DNA from: Desulfobaculum bizertense DSM 18034
Lineage (GTDB): Bacteria; Desulfobacterota; Desulfovibrionia; Desulfovibrionales; Desulfovibrionaceae
DNA length: 64,000 nt
NCBI RefSeq assembly: GCF_900167065.1
Contig: NZ_FUYA01000007.1
Coordinates: forward strand, 124,001-188,000
Reading direction: 5' to 3'
The notes under the pieces: model-generated
Database searches by the model: none
Seen by the model: only the letters and a program-made list of their open reading frames with translations
Told to the model about the DNA's origin: nothing
Part shown: piece after piece, positions 17,794-26,355 of the stretch
Position numbering within the stretch: the first letter of the stretch is position 1
Layout of the letters: each line of letters begins with the position of its first letter
Made by a program: the position numbers and the translations under genes

Positions 17794-19125
17794 CTAATCT
17801 TCTGGAGTGCCAAAACAGGAACGCATGTACTGAAACTGCCCGGTTGATTCAAGAACTGCTCGCCAGTAGTCGGAATGCGTATCGATTTTTCTACGCTGCC
17901 CAGTGACGAGCTTGAGGGGGAGATGGATGTAGTGCTCACGCATCCTGCTGATGACAACGCCGGTCTTGCCGCCCATTGCGGCGTGGACTGCGTGCTGCCC
18001 AAGGAAACCGCAGTAAATTCGGTCGTTGGCGTTGGCTGCAACGGAACGGATAATGTAACTCGGGTCAATGTACTTGAGCGTGTGCGGAATTTTTTGCTCT
18101 GAGAGATACTCAGGAATCCGTTTGCGCAAAATTCCGGCAATGTCGCCAAGGATGGGGTTGCCCGAAGCATCTGTTTTTCGTGATGCATCTGTCAGGTCCT
18201 GACCGGCTCCCTCGGCAACAACAATAACGGCGTGGTGGCGTTTTTTGAGCCGTTCTGCCAGCCCCTCAAGGAGTCCTTTTTCTCCTTCAAGCGTGAACGG
18301 TGATTCCGGGATGAGAACAAAATTGACGACCTTGAGGGCGAGTGTTGCCTGTGCAGCAATAAAGCCGGATTCGCGCCCCATGAGCTTGACCAGACCAATG
18401 CCGTTGTACGCGCCGTTTGCCTCGGTGTGCGCACACTGAATTGCTGTTGTGGCGGCTTCGACGGCGGTGTCGAACCCAAAGGACTGATAGACAAAGCTGA
18501 TGTCGTTATCAATGGTCTTTGGGATGCCAATGATGGCGATTTTCAGCTTCCGCTTCTGCACCTCGTTGAGAATGCTTTCGGCCGCTCGCATGGTGCCGTC
18601 TCCGCCCACCATGAAGAGAACGGAAATGTTCATGCGCTCAAGGGCATCAACAATTTCCTCGGGATTCTGTGGCCCTCTGGATGATCCCAGCATTGTCCCG
18701 CCAAAGGTGTGGATGTCGCCAACTTTTTCGGGGGTTAATTCCAGAATGTTGTGCCCATACTTGGGAATGAAGCCTTCCAGACCATAACGGATGCCAATGG
18801 TCGCTGCGACCTTGTAGTTGTAGTGCGCTTCCATGACGATGGCCCGAATGACGTCATTGATGCCGGGGCAGAGTCCACCACAGGTCACAATGGCGCATTT
18901 GGTCTTTGACGGGTCAAAGTATGTTTTTTGGCGAGGGCCAGCGAGTTCGAAACGAAGAAGCTCTTCCTTGGTCTTACCGTCCGGCTGTGGGACGGGGATG
19001 GTAATTTTGGTGCTCTCGTCCGGCTCCATGAACTGGCAGTAGTGCATTCCAGATTTTATTTTTGCAGGTCCAAGCGTGGGAATGCTTGTGTTGATGCGAA
19101 CTTTGCGTGTCTTTTTTGCCGGCAT
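17794..19125 (-). CDS. pfkA: 6-phosphofructokinase, group II-like
   Basis: 443-residue enzyme that phosphorylates fructose 6-phosphate in glycolysis. Motifs include IVTCGGLCPGINDVIR, GGTMLGSSRG, FMVGGDGTMRAA and IIGIPKTIDNDI (catalytic Asp), followed by MGRESGFIAAQA. The Gly after GGD (GGDGT, not GGDDT) is the residue that goes with ATP as donor, while the Lys in PKTIDND is seen in PPi enzymes but also in the long ATP-dependent forms of trypanosomes and plants. ATP use is therefore my preferred inference. GAGGAGT before the ATG sets the start. It lies 39 bases downstream of the cytochrome c3 gene on the same strand. Confidence 0.9.
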   Translation of the reverse strand: MPAKKTRKVRINTSIPTLGPAKIKSGMHYCQFMEPDESTKITIPVPQPDGKTKEELLRFELAGPRQKTYFDPSKTKCAIVTCGGLCPGINDVIRAIVMEAHYNYKVAATIGIRYGLEGFIPKYGHNILELTPEKVGDIHTFGGTMLGSSRGPQNPEEIVDALERMNISVLFMVGGDGTMRAAESILNEVQKRKLKIAIIGIPKTIDNDISFVYQSFGFDTAVEAATTAIQCAHTEANGAYNGIGLVKLMGRESGFIAAQATLALKVVNFVLIPESPFTLEGEKGLLEGLAERLKKRHHAVIVVAEGAGQDLTDASRKTDASGNPILGDIAGILRKRIPEYLSEQKIPHTLKYIDPSYIIRSVAANANDRIYCGFLGQHAVHAAMGGKTGVVISRMREHYIHLPLKLVTGQRRKIDTHSDYWRAVLESTGQFQYMRSCFGTPED

Positions 19126-19164
19126 GTCGACTCCTCAATGCGCTAAAAAGGCCGAGGTGCAAGG

Positions 19165-19566
19165 TTATTTTTTGTGACAGTCTTTGCAGGAACGCGGGCC
19201 GTATTTAGCTGCTTTTTTCTTTTTGAGAGATTTGTGACACCCAAGACAGCTTATTGTCTTGGAGGAATGAAACGCTTTGTGAAAGGATCGTTTCCCCTGT
19301 TTGCTGTCAAAACGATCGTGACACCCCTTTGAGCTGCAAGACTGGAGCTGGCTTTTGCCATTCCAGGTGTGGTGGCACGACGTGCACTGGATCTTTGTGT
19401 GCTTGTCGTGAGAAAAATGCACAACTGGTTTGCTTGGCGTGTGTCCTTTGGGGATCTTTACCGCAAGTGAACCAGCAGGTGCATGGTGCGGAACTGCCAT
19501 TGCAAGAGGGAGTGCGAAAAAAGCAATAACGGAACAAAGTGCCATGATACGAAAGATCTGTTTCAT
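19165..19566 (-). CDS. Periplasmic tetraheme cytochrome c3
   Basis: 133 residues with a signal peptide (cleavage likely after LAMA, residue 24). Four heme-binding motifs are visible: C61-TS-C64-H65, C77-SSKG-C82-H83 (CX4CH), C107-LG-C110-H111 and C127-KD-C130-H131. Histidines in VHFSHDKH and CHH supply the distal axial ligands, as in class III cytochrome c3. The protein carries electrons between periplasmic hydrogenases or formate dehydrogenases and membrane complexes in sulfate reducers. D. vulgaris c3 has CX4CH at hemes 2 and 4; here heme 4 is CX2CH. GAGGAGA before the ATG sets the start. It is followed closely by pfkA. Confidence 0.92.
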   Translation of the reverse strand: MKQIFRIMALCSVIAFFALPLAMAVPHHAPAGSLAVKIPKGHTPSKPVVHFSHDKHTKIQCTSCHHTWNGKSQLQSCSSKGCHDRFDSKQGKRSFHKAFHSSKTISCLGCHKSLKKKKAAKYGPRSCKDCHKK

Positions 19567-20319
19567 TCTTGTCTCCTCACCGTACAGAAATTTTAGAAGA
19601 GAAGTCAGAAAATCGTAGCAAGTTCACAGTGTCGCTTCAAGCCCCTTGCAATAAAAACAGCATTGCTCAAAACAGGAAAAAAGGCATCCCCTTTGGGAAA
19701 CTGAAAAAAATCTGGAGGATGCGAGTGCCTGTGAAAACAGCGAAAGGGCGTATTACACGCGGTGCCCTGTCAAAAAATCCCACAAGGTGTGTGTAGATTG
19801 TTTTATTCTATATCAAGTGGCTCTTCTTTTATTGGCTTTCCTTTTTGGTGTGAGGCAATCCATCAGGGAGAACGGGGAGTTCCGTAGGTGGGAAGCTGTA
19901 TTTATTTTGAATTTGATAATTTTTTTTATATGGCAATAGTACAATTTGAATTGTCAGTTTCTGCATCATACACGGTATTTCCTGATTCTTCTCCATTCCC
20001 CTTTTTTAAAAATTCCTCCAAGGTAGAGAGCTTTTTCTTGGGTGTATTATGCACGTAGGTCTCTGGTATTGTTTATGAAAATGTTTGCCGCAAAGCCAGA
20101 TATAGTGTACAAGCCTTGTCGTGAAAAAGTCTCGCAAAGTTCATTTTCCTCAGCACGTTACAGTCTTTGAGCCTGCAGTGTACGCTGGGCTTCGTTGTGT
20201 GTGACGCTGTTTGTACGCATCGGTCACGATGAGAACTGGAGATACATTCTTGAGGGGAGAGGTCGCCGGATAAAGTATAGTAGTCCGGAGACTTGAACAA
20301 CTATACGATGGAGAAATGT
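19567..20319. other. Long intergenic region between divergent cytochrome c3 and alkaline phosphatase genes
   Basis: About 750 bases with no gene I can support. The central part (19800-20050) is AT-rich. A hairpin AGGGC...GCCCT occurs near 19745-19768. It must hold promoters for both divergent genes, but I found no clear Pho box and no convincing sigma-70 pair. Frames here have no ribosome site or recognisable product. Confidence 0.5.
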
Positions 20320-21915
20320 ATGATATTCTGTCGACGAGCTCATAATGCGCTCAGCACCATGGTGCTTTCTTTCTGCTTGGTCCTGATGGCTTCTGTTGCT
20401 TTTGCTGCAGATGCTCCCAAGTATGTTTTTTATTTCATTGGTGACGGTATGGGGCCTGCACAGCGCCAGTCCGCCGAATACTTTTATAAAATGGAGACCA
20501 AAAACCCGGAAGCAAAACTGCTTATGAATAGCCTTGGCACCTCTGCACTGGTGACCACCTATTCCGACAGCACGCTGGTCACTGACTCCGCCGCAGGTGG
20601 TACCGCCCTTGCTACGGGTTTCAAGACGACCAACGGCATGATTTCCAAGCTTCCTGATGGCAGGGACATTAAGACCATTGCTGAGGCCGCTCGTGATGCT
20701 GGCTTTGCTGTTGGTCTGGCGACGACCACCCGCATCACTCACGCAACACCTGCATCTTTTTCCGCTCATAACATGAGCCGTGGCAATGAGAACGAAATCG
20801 CCGTGGATCAGCTGAACTCTGGATTTGATTATCTGGCAGGCGGCGGCTTCCGTCACTTTGTGGCCAAGGGCAATGCCGAAGGTCTCAAGTCCAAGCGCAA
20901 AGACGGGCGTGATCTTGTGGCTGAGTTCAAGGCTAAAGGCTACACAACGTTTGTTGGTGATAGCGCTCGTGATGCGTTCCGTGCCTATCAGCCCAAAAAA
21001 GGTGACAAGGTTCTGGCTTCCCTGTGTTACAGCGCAGTGGGAATGGAAATTGACCGCCGTTTCAGCACAGAAAAAGTGAACGCTATGCCCGCACTGTCCG
21101 AGCTGACTGAAAAGGGCATTGAGCTTCTGTCTGCTCAGGAGAAGCCGTTTTTCATGATGGTTGAAGGTGGCCGCATTGACTACGCTTCACACTGTAATGA
21201 TGCCGCAGGCACCATTTATGAAACGCTGTCTCTGGATGCTGCTCTGGCAAAAGCTTATGACTTCTACAAAAAGCATCCCAAGGAAACGCTGATCGTTGTC
21301 GCCGCAGACCACGAAACCGGTGGCATGGCTATGGGCATTAGCCTTGATTCCAAGGGCTACTTCCTGAAGCTGAAAGAACTTTGCAAGGTGAAAGCCTCTG
21401 TGGAAGACGTTCTGGCCTCTGTTTATCCTGAAATGATTAAGGAATACCCCGATGTGAAAAGCCGTCGCAAAGCCTATCTGGCGTACGTGGCTGAAAACTT
21501 TGGTCTGTCTGACCTTAATCCTCAGGAGCTGAAAAAGCTGGAGACAGCTATGGCTGTTGAAGATCGTAACCAGACCCTGAGTTTTGAGGACAAGACCACC
21601 TACGGGTATGCCTACACCCCCACCATGATTGCCGTGGCTCATCTGGTTTCTGAGCGCGCCCGTATTGGCTGGACCTCCTACGTCCATACCTCTTCGGTGA
21701 TCGCGTTGTCCGCAGAAGGATGTCAGGCTCAGCAGTTTGCCGGGTTCCGGGATAACACCGACCTTCCCCGTACCATGGCAAAGCTCATGGGTGTGAAACT
21801 CTCTTCGTTTGATGTGGACCCCTCCAAGGCGCTTTTGGGCAAGACCGTTGGTCCCGATGAAAAATACTCTAAGCTCCCTTATGGCAAGACCCAGAACGTT
21901 GCCGGGAAGAATTAG
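20320..21915 (+). CDS. Alkaline phosphatase (PhoA family)
   Basis: 531-residue exported phosphomonoesterase that would free phosphate in the periplasm. The signal peptide runs to about residue 29 (SVAFA). FIGDGMG carries the first metal-binding Asp (D42), LVTDSAAGGTALATG the nucleophile Ser90, and MVEGGRIDYASHCND and VAADHETGG the remaining zinc ligands. The ATG at 20320 has GGAG six bases upstream and gives a standard signal peptide; the frame is open nine codons further up. A hairpin follows about 100 bases past the stop. No Pho box was recognised in the long upstream region. Confidence 0.9.
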   Translation: MIFCRRAHNALSTMVLSFCLVLMASVAFAADAPKYVFYFIGDGMGPAQRQSAEYFYKMETKNPEAKLLMNSLGTSALVTTYSDSTLVTDSAAGGTALATGFKTTNGMISKLPDGRDIKTIAEAARDAGFAVGLATTTRITHATPASFSAHNMSRGNENEIAVDQLNSGFDYLAGGGFRHFVAKGNAEGLKSKRKDGRDLVAEFKAKGYTTFVGDSARDAFRAYQPKKGDKVLASLCYSAVGMEIDRRFSTEKVNAMPALSELTEKGIELLSAQEKPFFMMVEGGRIDYASHCNDAAGTIYETLSLDAALAKAYDFYKKHPKETLIVVAADHETGGMAMGISLDSKGYFLKLKELCKVKASVEDVLASVYPEMIKEYPDVKSRRKAYLAYVAENFGLSDLNPQELKKLETAMAVEDRNQTLSFEDKTTYGYAYTPTMIAVAHLVSERARIGWTSYVHTSSVIALSAEGCQAQQFAGFRDNTDLPRTMAKLMGVKLSSFDVDPSKALLGKTVGPDEKYSKLPYGKTQNVAGKN

Positions 21916-22016
21916 TCCCGACATGTTGCTGGCCGAAATTGGCCATACCATGCGAGTGCGTGCCCTGACTGTGTTGTTATGACAGTGTTGGGGTGACGCA
22001 TTCTCATGATGCTGTT

Positions 22017-22039
22017 GGAGGGCGGGTTTCCCGTCCTCC
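22017..22039 (+). terminator. Hairpin between alkaline phosphatase and YibE/F genes
   Basis: A ten-pair stem (GGAGGGCGGG / CCCGTCCTCC, one G-T pair) with a TTT loop. Only two T residues follow, so it is a weak terminator candidate; it ends 19 bases before the next start codon. Confidence 0.45.
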
Positions 22040-22058
22040 TTACGGCTTCGGAGATTTT

Positions 22059-23234
22059 ATGCGAGCATTGAAAAGATTACTGGAATTTGTCCTTCTTTTT
22101 GTTGTCCTTGCCGCGGTGTGCGCTAGCGCCAGACTTTGGCTTGAAAGCGACGGGCAGGGGCGGCCTGTTTTGGAAACGGCGGGGACCGTTCTCTCTGTGG
22201 ACAACGGAAATATTCTTGCCGCTGGTGGTGCAGGAGCTGTTGGCGTCCAGATGCTTTCCGTAGTGATTGTGGACGGGGAGTGGAAGGGCAGACAGGTTCG
22301 GGCGATAAATCATCTGAATGGGCAACTGGACATGGACGAGATTTATGTTCCGGGGGACCACATCCTTCTCGCTGTACAGGCAAATGACGGGTGCATTGTT
22401 GATGCGAAGGCTATCAATATGTACCGGCAGAACTGGGAGCTGGTTCTTTTTGGTGTCTTTGCCGCTGCTCTTATCCTTTTTTCCCGTTTTGTGGGTGTGA
22501 AAGCGCTGCTTTCTTTTGTCGGAGCACTTGGTGTGCTGTGGTGCTTTTATATTCCTTATCTCCTGAGCGGAGTCTCTCCACTGCTTCTTAGCATTGGGGT
22601 TTTGGTGCTTCTCTCTATGGTGATTATCTTTACTGTCTCGGGCATAACCCGTCAGGGCGTGTCAGCGTTTCTGGGAACGGTTTGTGGTCTTGGAGTGACC
22701 CTTGGGCTAACACTGTTCTTTGGTTCCCGCCTTCATTTGGGCGGGATGACGACGCCATTTTCTTCCCTGCTGCTGGTTCAGGGAGGCTATGGCCTGAATA
22801 TGCAGCATATTTTTTATTCGGCTGTGTTGCTGGGGGCTTCTGGGGCGGCGATGGATATTGCTATGGATGTGAGCGTCTCTATGGGGGAGATCAAGGCGAA
22901 ACGGCCTGATATTGGGATGCGTGAGCTTATTGCTTCCGGGTTCAACGTCGGGCGTATGGTCATTGGCACGATGGCAACGACGCTTTTGCTTGCCTATTCG
23001 GGGGGCTATTTGACCATGCTTATGGTCTTTGTCTCCCAGGGAACCAGCTTTTCCCGTATCGCCAACATGAAGCTGGTGGCCGCCGAGATCTTTCGGATAC
23101 TGATTGGCAGCATTGGTCTTGTCTTGGTCGCTCCTGTGACGGCTGTCATTGCCGGGCTGCTTCTGAGTGCCGGGCATGAAGTCTGGATGTCTCGAGGGTG
23201 GCGCGAGGCGCTTGCGCGGCGCTGGCCTTTTTAA
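22059..23234 (+). CDS. YibE/F family membrane protein
   Basis: 391 residues. An N-terminal helix (LLEFVLLFVVLAAVCASARL) is followed by a beta-rich extracytoplasmic domain (about 45-140) and then seven or eight membrane helices, which is the YibE/F (PF07907) layout. Conserved stretches such as LLGASGAAMDIAMDVSVSM and GFNVGRMVIGTMATTLLLAY are characteristic. The function is not established; the family has been suggested to transport small solutes. GGAG five bases before the ATG at 22059 fixes the start. It stands between phoA and cbiM without overlap. Confidence 0.88.
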   Translation: MRALKRLLEFVLLFVVLAAVCASARLWLESDGQGRPVLETAGTVLSVDNGNILAAGGAGAVGVQMLSVVIVDGEWKGRQVRAINHLNGQLDMDEIYVPGDHILLAVQANDGCIVDAKAINMYRQNWELVLFGVFAAALILFSRFVGVKALLSFVGALGVLWCFYIPYLLSGVSPLLLSIGVLVLLSMVIIFTVSGITRQGVSAFLGTVCGLGVTLGLTLFFGSRLHLGGMTTPFSSLLLVQGGYGLNMQHIFYSAVLLGASGAAMDIAMDVSVSMGEIKAKRPDIGMRELIASGFNVGRMVIGTMATTLLLAYSGGYLTMLMVFVSQGTSFSRIANMKLVAAEIFRILIGSIGLVLVAPVTAVIAGLLLSAGHEVWMSRGWREALARRWPF

Positions 23235-23521
23235 GCGGAGGCGGGCGTTTTTCATTCCTCCTCTCCACGTTTTCCTTTTTCTCTTTTCTTTTTCTGAGTC
23301 TCCTTCTTTTTTTCTCTCGCTGCATGTCTTCTTGTGCTGGCCGTATTGCTTGTGTTCGCTTGGCCTGAAAATGCACAGGGCAATGCGCTTCTTTGGCCTT
23401 TTGAAGCAGAGTCTACTTTAACTCACTGGAAAGACGTCTCTTTTGGAAGACTGAAAAAAATAGCCGAAGCTAGTGACACGATATTGAGTTTCGTGTAATT
23501 CAGCGAGGAGGATAAGGAGGC
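23235..23521. other. Pyrimidine-rich intergenic region upstream of cbiM with a possible short ORF
   Basis: The first 90 bases are almost pure C/T on the plus strand. No cobalamin riboswitch boxes were recognised despite the cobalt-transport gene downstream. From 23298 to 23498 one frame is open and encodes a secretory-like hydrophobic start (LAVLLVFAWPENAQG) followed by NALLWPFEAESTLTHW. It has no ATG (a GTG lies at 23334) and no ribosome site, so it may be a gene remnant or chance. Confidence 0.4.
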
Positions 23522-23524
23522 GGT

Positions 23525-24127
23525 ATGCATATTTCTGAAGGCGTGTTGTCTATGCCTGTGCTTTTGGGTGGGGCTGTGCTCGCTGCGGCAGGAACGGCTG
23601 TCGGGCTGAAGAAAATTGATTATGACCAGCTGATGCGCATTGCGATTTTGTCGGCAGTAGCGTTTGTCGCGTCGTTTATTCACGTCCCGGTGGGACCGAC
23701 GAGCGCGCACCTTGTCTTGAATGGTCTGCTGGGCCTGCTGCTCGGCTGGGCTGCATTCCCCGCATTTCTCGTGTCACTCACCTTGCAGGCCGTGCTGTTC
23801 CAGTTCGGAGGGCTGACCACGCTTGGAGTGAACACGTTTGACATGGCCGCGCCTGCGGTGATGCTCGGAATTTTATGTCGTCCTTTTTTGCTGCGCTCTT
23901 CCCGTTCGCTCTCTGTGGCTGCATTTTGTTGTGGAGCCGGTGCAGTGCTGGTTTCTGGGCTACTTACAGCTGGAGCGCTGGCATTGTCTGGTGGTGAGTT
24001 TTTGGGCGTGGCTAAGGCACTTTTTATTGCGCATGTCCCCATTGCAATAATTGAAGGCGTTATTTCTGGCTTTGCGGTGTCATTCCTTGGACGGGTCAAG
24101 CCGGAAGTTTTGGATGGGCTTTCGTAA
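23525..24127 (+). CDS. cbiM: Cobalt ECF-transporter S component CbiM
   Basis: 200-residue integral membrane protein of the CbiM/NikM family, the substrate-binding component for Co2+ or Ni2+ uptake. The absolutely conserved N terminus MHISEGVL (Met1 and His2 bind the metal) is present, followed by HVPVGPTSAHLVLNGLLG and six or more hydrophobic helices. GGAGG sits just before the ATG. No cbiN, cbiQ or cbiO lies next to it, so the energising subunits must be encoded elsewhere or the gene is an orphan. Nickel rather than cobalt cannot be excluded. Confidence 0.92.
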   Translation: MHISEGVLSMPVLLGGAVLAAAGTAVGLKKIDYDQLMRIAILSAVAFVASFIHVPVGPTSAHLVLNGLLGLLLGWAAFPAFLVSLTLQAVLFQFGGLTTLGVNTFDMAAPAVMLGILCRPFLLRSSRSLSVAAFCCGAGAVLVSGLLTAGALALSGGEFLGVAKALFIAHVPIAIIEGVISGFAVSFLGRVKPEVLDGLS

Positions 24128-24153
24128 GTTTTTCTGAACGACCATATTTTGCA

Positions 24154-24185
24154 TGAAAAAAAGGCCATTCCAAGGAATGGCCTTT
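24154..24185 (-). terminator. Terminator between convergent cbiM and lipoprotein genes
   Basis: A perfect 12-base stem (AAAGGCCATTCC / GGAATGGCCTTT) with a two-base loop lies three bases past the lipoprotein stop and has seven T residues on the minus strand. It may also stop cbiM transcription. Confidence 0.88.
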
Positions 24186-24188
24186 GTG

Positions 24189-24446
24189 TTATTCGCTCTC
24201 TTCGGTTTTGGAATACCCCTTTTGCTGCATACATTCATCAATGTAGAGCTGGAGTTCTTCCGGCGACAGTTCAACTTCACTCCATGAGCCGTCCGTATTC
24301 TGCACGTGGGTTGCGTCCCATTCGCAGTTTTTCAGGTCAAGATCGAGGTTGGCTGTGCCTTTGTCGTGGGTATATTCTGGTGTACTTGCACATGCAGCGA
24401 GGCATGCTGCGAGAAGGATTGCGACGAAAAGGCGCGCGGCGCGCAT
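24189..24446 (-). CDS. Small lipoprotein of unknown function
   Basis: 85 residues. The signal MRAARLFVAILLAACLAAC ends in a lipobox (LAAC), so Cys19 is the likely lipidated residue. The mature part is acidic with two more cysteines (NCEWD, DECMQQKGYS). The DECMQQKGY ending is common to many small proteobacterial lipoproteins of unknown role. GGGAG eight bases before the ATG at 24446 sets the start. It lies 16 bases downstream of the response regulator stop codon, so the two are probably cotranscribed. Confidence 0.8.
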   Translation of the reverse strand: MRAARLFVAILLAACLAACASTPEYTHDKGTANLDLDLKNCEWDATHVQNTDGSWSEVELSPEELQLYIDECMQQKGYSKTEESE

Positions 24447-24462
24447 AGTGTGAACTCCCGGG

Positions 24463-24837
24463 TTAGCTGTGGGTACTTGGAAAAACTTCCTTGAGCTTTC
24501 GTAACAGGTCGAGAACATTATACGGCTTTGCGAGGCAGTAGGCAAAGCCGTTTTGCGTACAGTTTTGACTGTCGCAGGTGTCGCAGGCTGAAACTGCAAC
24601 AATTGGGGTGTCCTGAGCTGCGGGGATGTTTTTCAGTTGCTTTGCTGCTTCTCGTCCGTCCATAATGGGCATTTGGAGGTCCATGAAAACAACGTCAATA
24701 TTCCACGGCGATTTTTTGGCGAGTTCAACTGCTTCGTGGCCATTGGGAACTGCGGTCACGGTGTATCCGTGGTCCTGAAGGGACAGGCGAGCACATTCTC
24801 TGGTGATGCACTCATCTTCGACAAGAAGCACATGCAT
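24463..24837 (-). CDS. Single-domain response regulator (CheY-like receiver)
   Basis: 124-residue stand-alone receiver domain with no output domain. The acidic pair is in VLLVEDE, the phosphoacceptor is Asp53 in VVFMDLQMPIMDG, the switch Ser/Thr region is PIVAVSA, and Lys in CLAKPYN completes the active site. Two cysteine-rich bends (CDTCDSQNC) in the beta4-alpha4 loop are unusual for a receiver. GGAGG eight bases before the ATG at 24837 sets the start. It has no adjacent kinase; the nearest orphan sensor kinase starts about 4 kb away, and no pairing can be claimed. Confidence 0.88.
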   Translation of the reverse strand: MHVLLVEDECITRECARLSLQDHGYTVTAVPNGHEAVELAKKSPWNIDVVFMDLQMPIMDGREAAKQLKNIPAAQDTPIVAVSACDTCDSQNCTQNGFAYCLAKPYNVLDLLRKLKEVFPSTHS

Positions 24838-25022
24838 TTGGGATGCCTCCAAAAGGGATTTCCGAGAATAACCTACTGTATTCTATGATAATGCAATATT
24901 AGAGGAAGAGGGGGCTTATGTCAATGACTCGTGATGAAAAAAGCGCTTCCTGACGTGGTATTTCGTCGCTTATGTGATTCGGCGATTGTATAGGTTCTTG
25001 ATATGAAAGTCTGAGAACGTGA

Positions 25023-25310
<288 letters not shown>

Positions 25311-25327
25311 GATGACATCGCTTTTTG

Positions 25328-25355
25328 AAAGGGCGGCTGGGGTCGCCCTTTTTTT
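25328..25355 (+). terminator. Rho-independent terminator of the ferredoxin gene
   Basis: AAGGGCG / CGCCCTT stem with an eight-base loop followed by a T tract, 18 bases past the ferredoxin stop codon. Confidence 0.88.
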
Positions 25356-25453
25356 GTGCCCAGGAAAGCTGTTTTCCCCCTTGACCAGAGGGCTGGTGAG
25401 TATGAGAGTGTCTTTTGCGAAATGTCACTTCCTGTGCACAACGGATAAATTTT

Positions 25454-26290
25454 ATGCGTCAAAATGATACACAAAACTTAGCTCTTATGAGCACACTTCC
25501 GGGCTTTGCCGAGGTCCGTTCTTTGCGCGCGCACTTCACGTCGTTTGCATTCGAGCCGCATGCTCATGCAGAGTACGTGCTGGGAACAGTGCAGGACGGT
25601 GTGCAGCGATATTCCCACAGGTTTGGGGAGTCCTATTTGCAGCCCGGTGGCTTGTTCACGATTAATCCTGACGAAATTCATTCGGGGGCACCAGCTTTGC
25701 AGTCCGGCTATGCCTACCGTGTCGTGTATGTTCCGCAGCAGACTGTGCTGGAAGCCTTTGCGGATGTTCCCGGCGCAGATCACCCCCGGTATTTTTTGCG
25801 TCCGGAAGCGCATGATCCTGAGCTGGCACGTCGATTTTCGTATGCAATGTCACTTTTTGATGAGGATTATCCAGAGAACAGGCTGGAGGCAGAGTCGCAT
25901 TTTGTGGCCTGCCTGCGAGATTTTTTTACACGTCATGCTGTCCCTGATGATGCTGAGCATGTTGGAGCAAATGTGCGTCTGGCTGCGCGGCTCAAGTGCT
26001 TTTTGTATGAGCATGCGGCCGAAGGCGTGAGTCTTGATGAACTTGCGCAGGAAGCAGGTTTGTCCAAGTATCATGTGTTGCGGACCTTTAAGGCCGCGAC
26101 GGGGATTGCCCCCCATGCCTTTTTGAACCAGTGCCGGGTTGGGCTTGCGCGTCAGGCGCTGGAGAAGGGGCACAGCCTGACAGAAGCAGCCCTTGCTGCC
26201 GGATTCTCGGATCAAAGTCATTTGTCCCGGCGTTTTAAGGCGCTTGTGGGTATGTCTCCCGGGCAGTATCGACGTCAGCTTTCACGCTGA
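25454..26290 (+). CDS. AraC family transcriptional regulator
   Basis: About 278 residues. The N-terminal cupin-type sensor (HAHAEYVLGTVQDG...LQPGGLFTINPDEIHSG) is followed by a C-terminal double helix-turn-helix of the AraC type: LDELAQEAGLSKYHVLRTFKAATGIAPHAFL and the second helix pair ending FSDQSHLSRRFKALVGMSPGQYRR. It precedes azlCD on the same strand, so it probably controls that exporter in response to an amino acid or related ligand. The start is uncertain; ATG 25454 is chosen on length, with ATG 25487 possible. A hairpin lies between it and azlC. Confidence 0.87.
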   Translation: MRQNDTQNLALMSTLPGFAEVRSLRAHFTSFAFEPHAHAEYVLGTVQDGVQRYSHRFGESYLQPGGLFTINPDEIHSGAPALQSGYAYRVVYVPQQTVLEAFADVPGADHPRYFLRPEAHDPELARRFSYAMSLFDEDYPENRLEAESHFVACLRDFFTRHAVPDDAEHVGANVRLAARLKCFLYEHAAEGVSLDELAQEAGLSKYHVLRTFKAATGIAPHAFLNQCRVGLARQALEKGHSLTEAALAAGFSDQSHLSRRFKALVGMSPGQYRRQLSR

Positions 26291-26307
26291 CCGCAATTTT
26301 GTTCAAG

Positions 26308-26355
26308 AAAAACCTCTGCGACTTGACTACGGTGTGAGTTTCGGAGGTTTTTTTT
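26308..26355 (+). promoter_or_regulatory. Terminator-like hairpin whose 3' arm contains the azlC ribosome site
   Basis: AAAAACCTC at 26308-26316 pairs with GAGGTTTTT at 26344-26352. The pairing extends by a U-G and a G-C pair, with a loop of about 22 bases, and is followed by T residues up to the azlC ATG at 26356. The GGAGG needed to start azlC is within the 3' arm. Read as RNA, this could end the araC transcript or block azlC translation. Confidence 0.6.

Noticed and set aside
19640-19720. Similarity between CTTTGGGAAACTGAAAAAAA near 19697 and TTTTGGAAGACTGAAAAAAA near 23440, considered as a shared riboswitch
   Set aside because: The match is short and A-rich, surrounding bases do not align, and no known riboswitch core is seen.
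23235-23524. Cobalamin riboswitch upstream of cbiM
   Set aside because: None of the conserved B12-box sequence was found.
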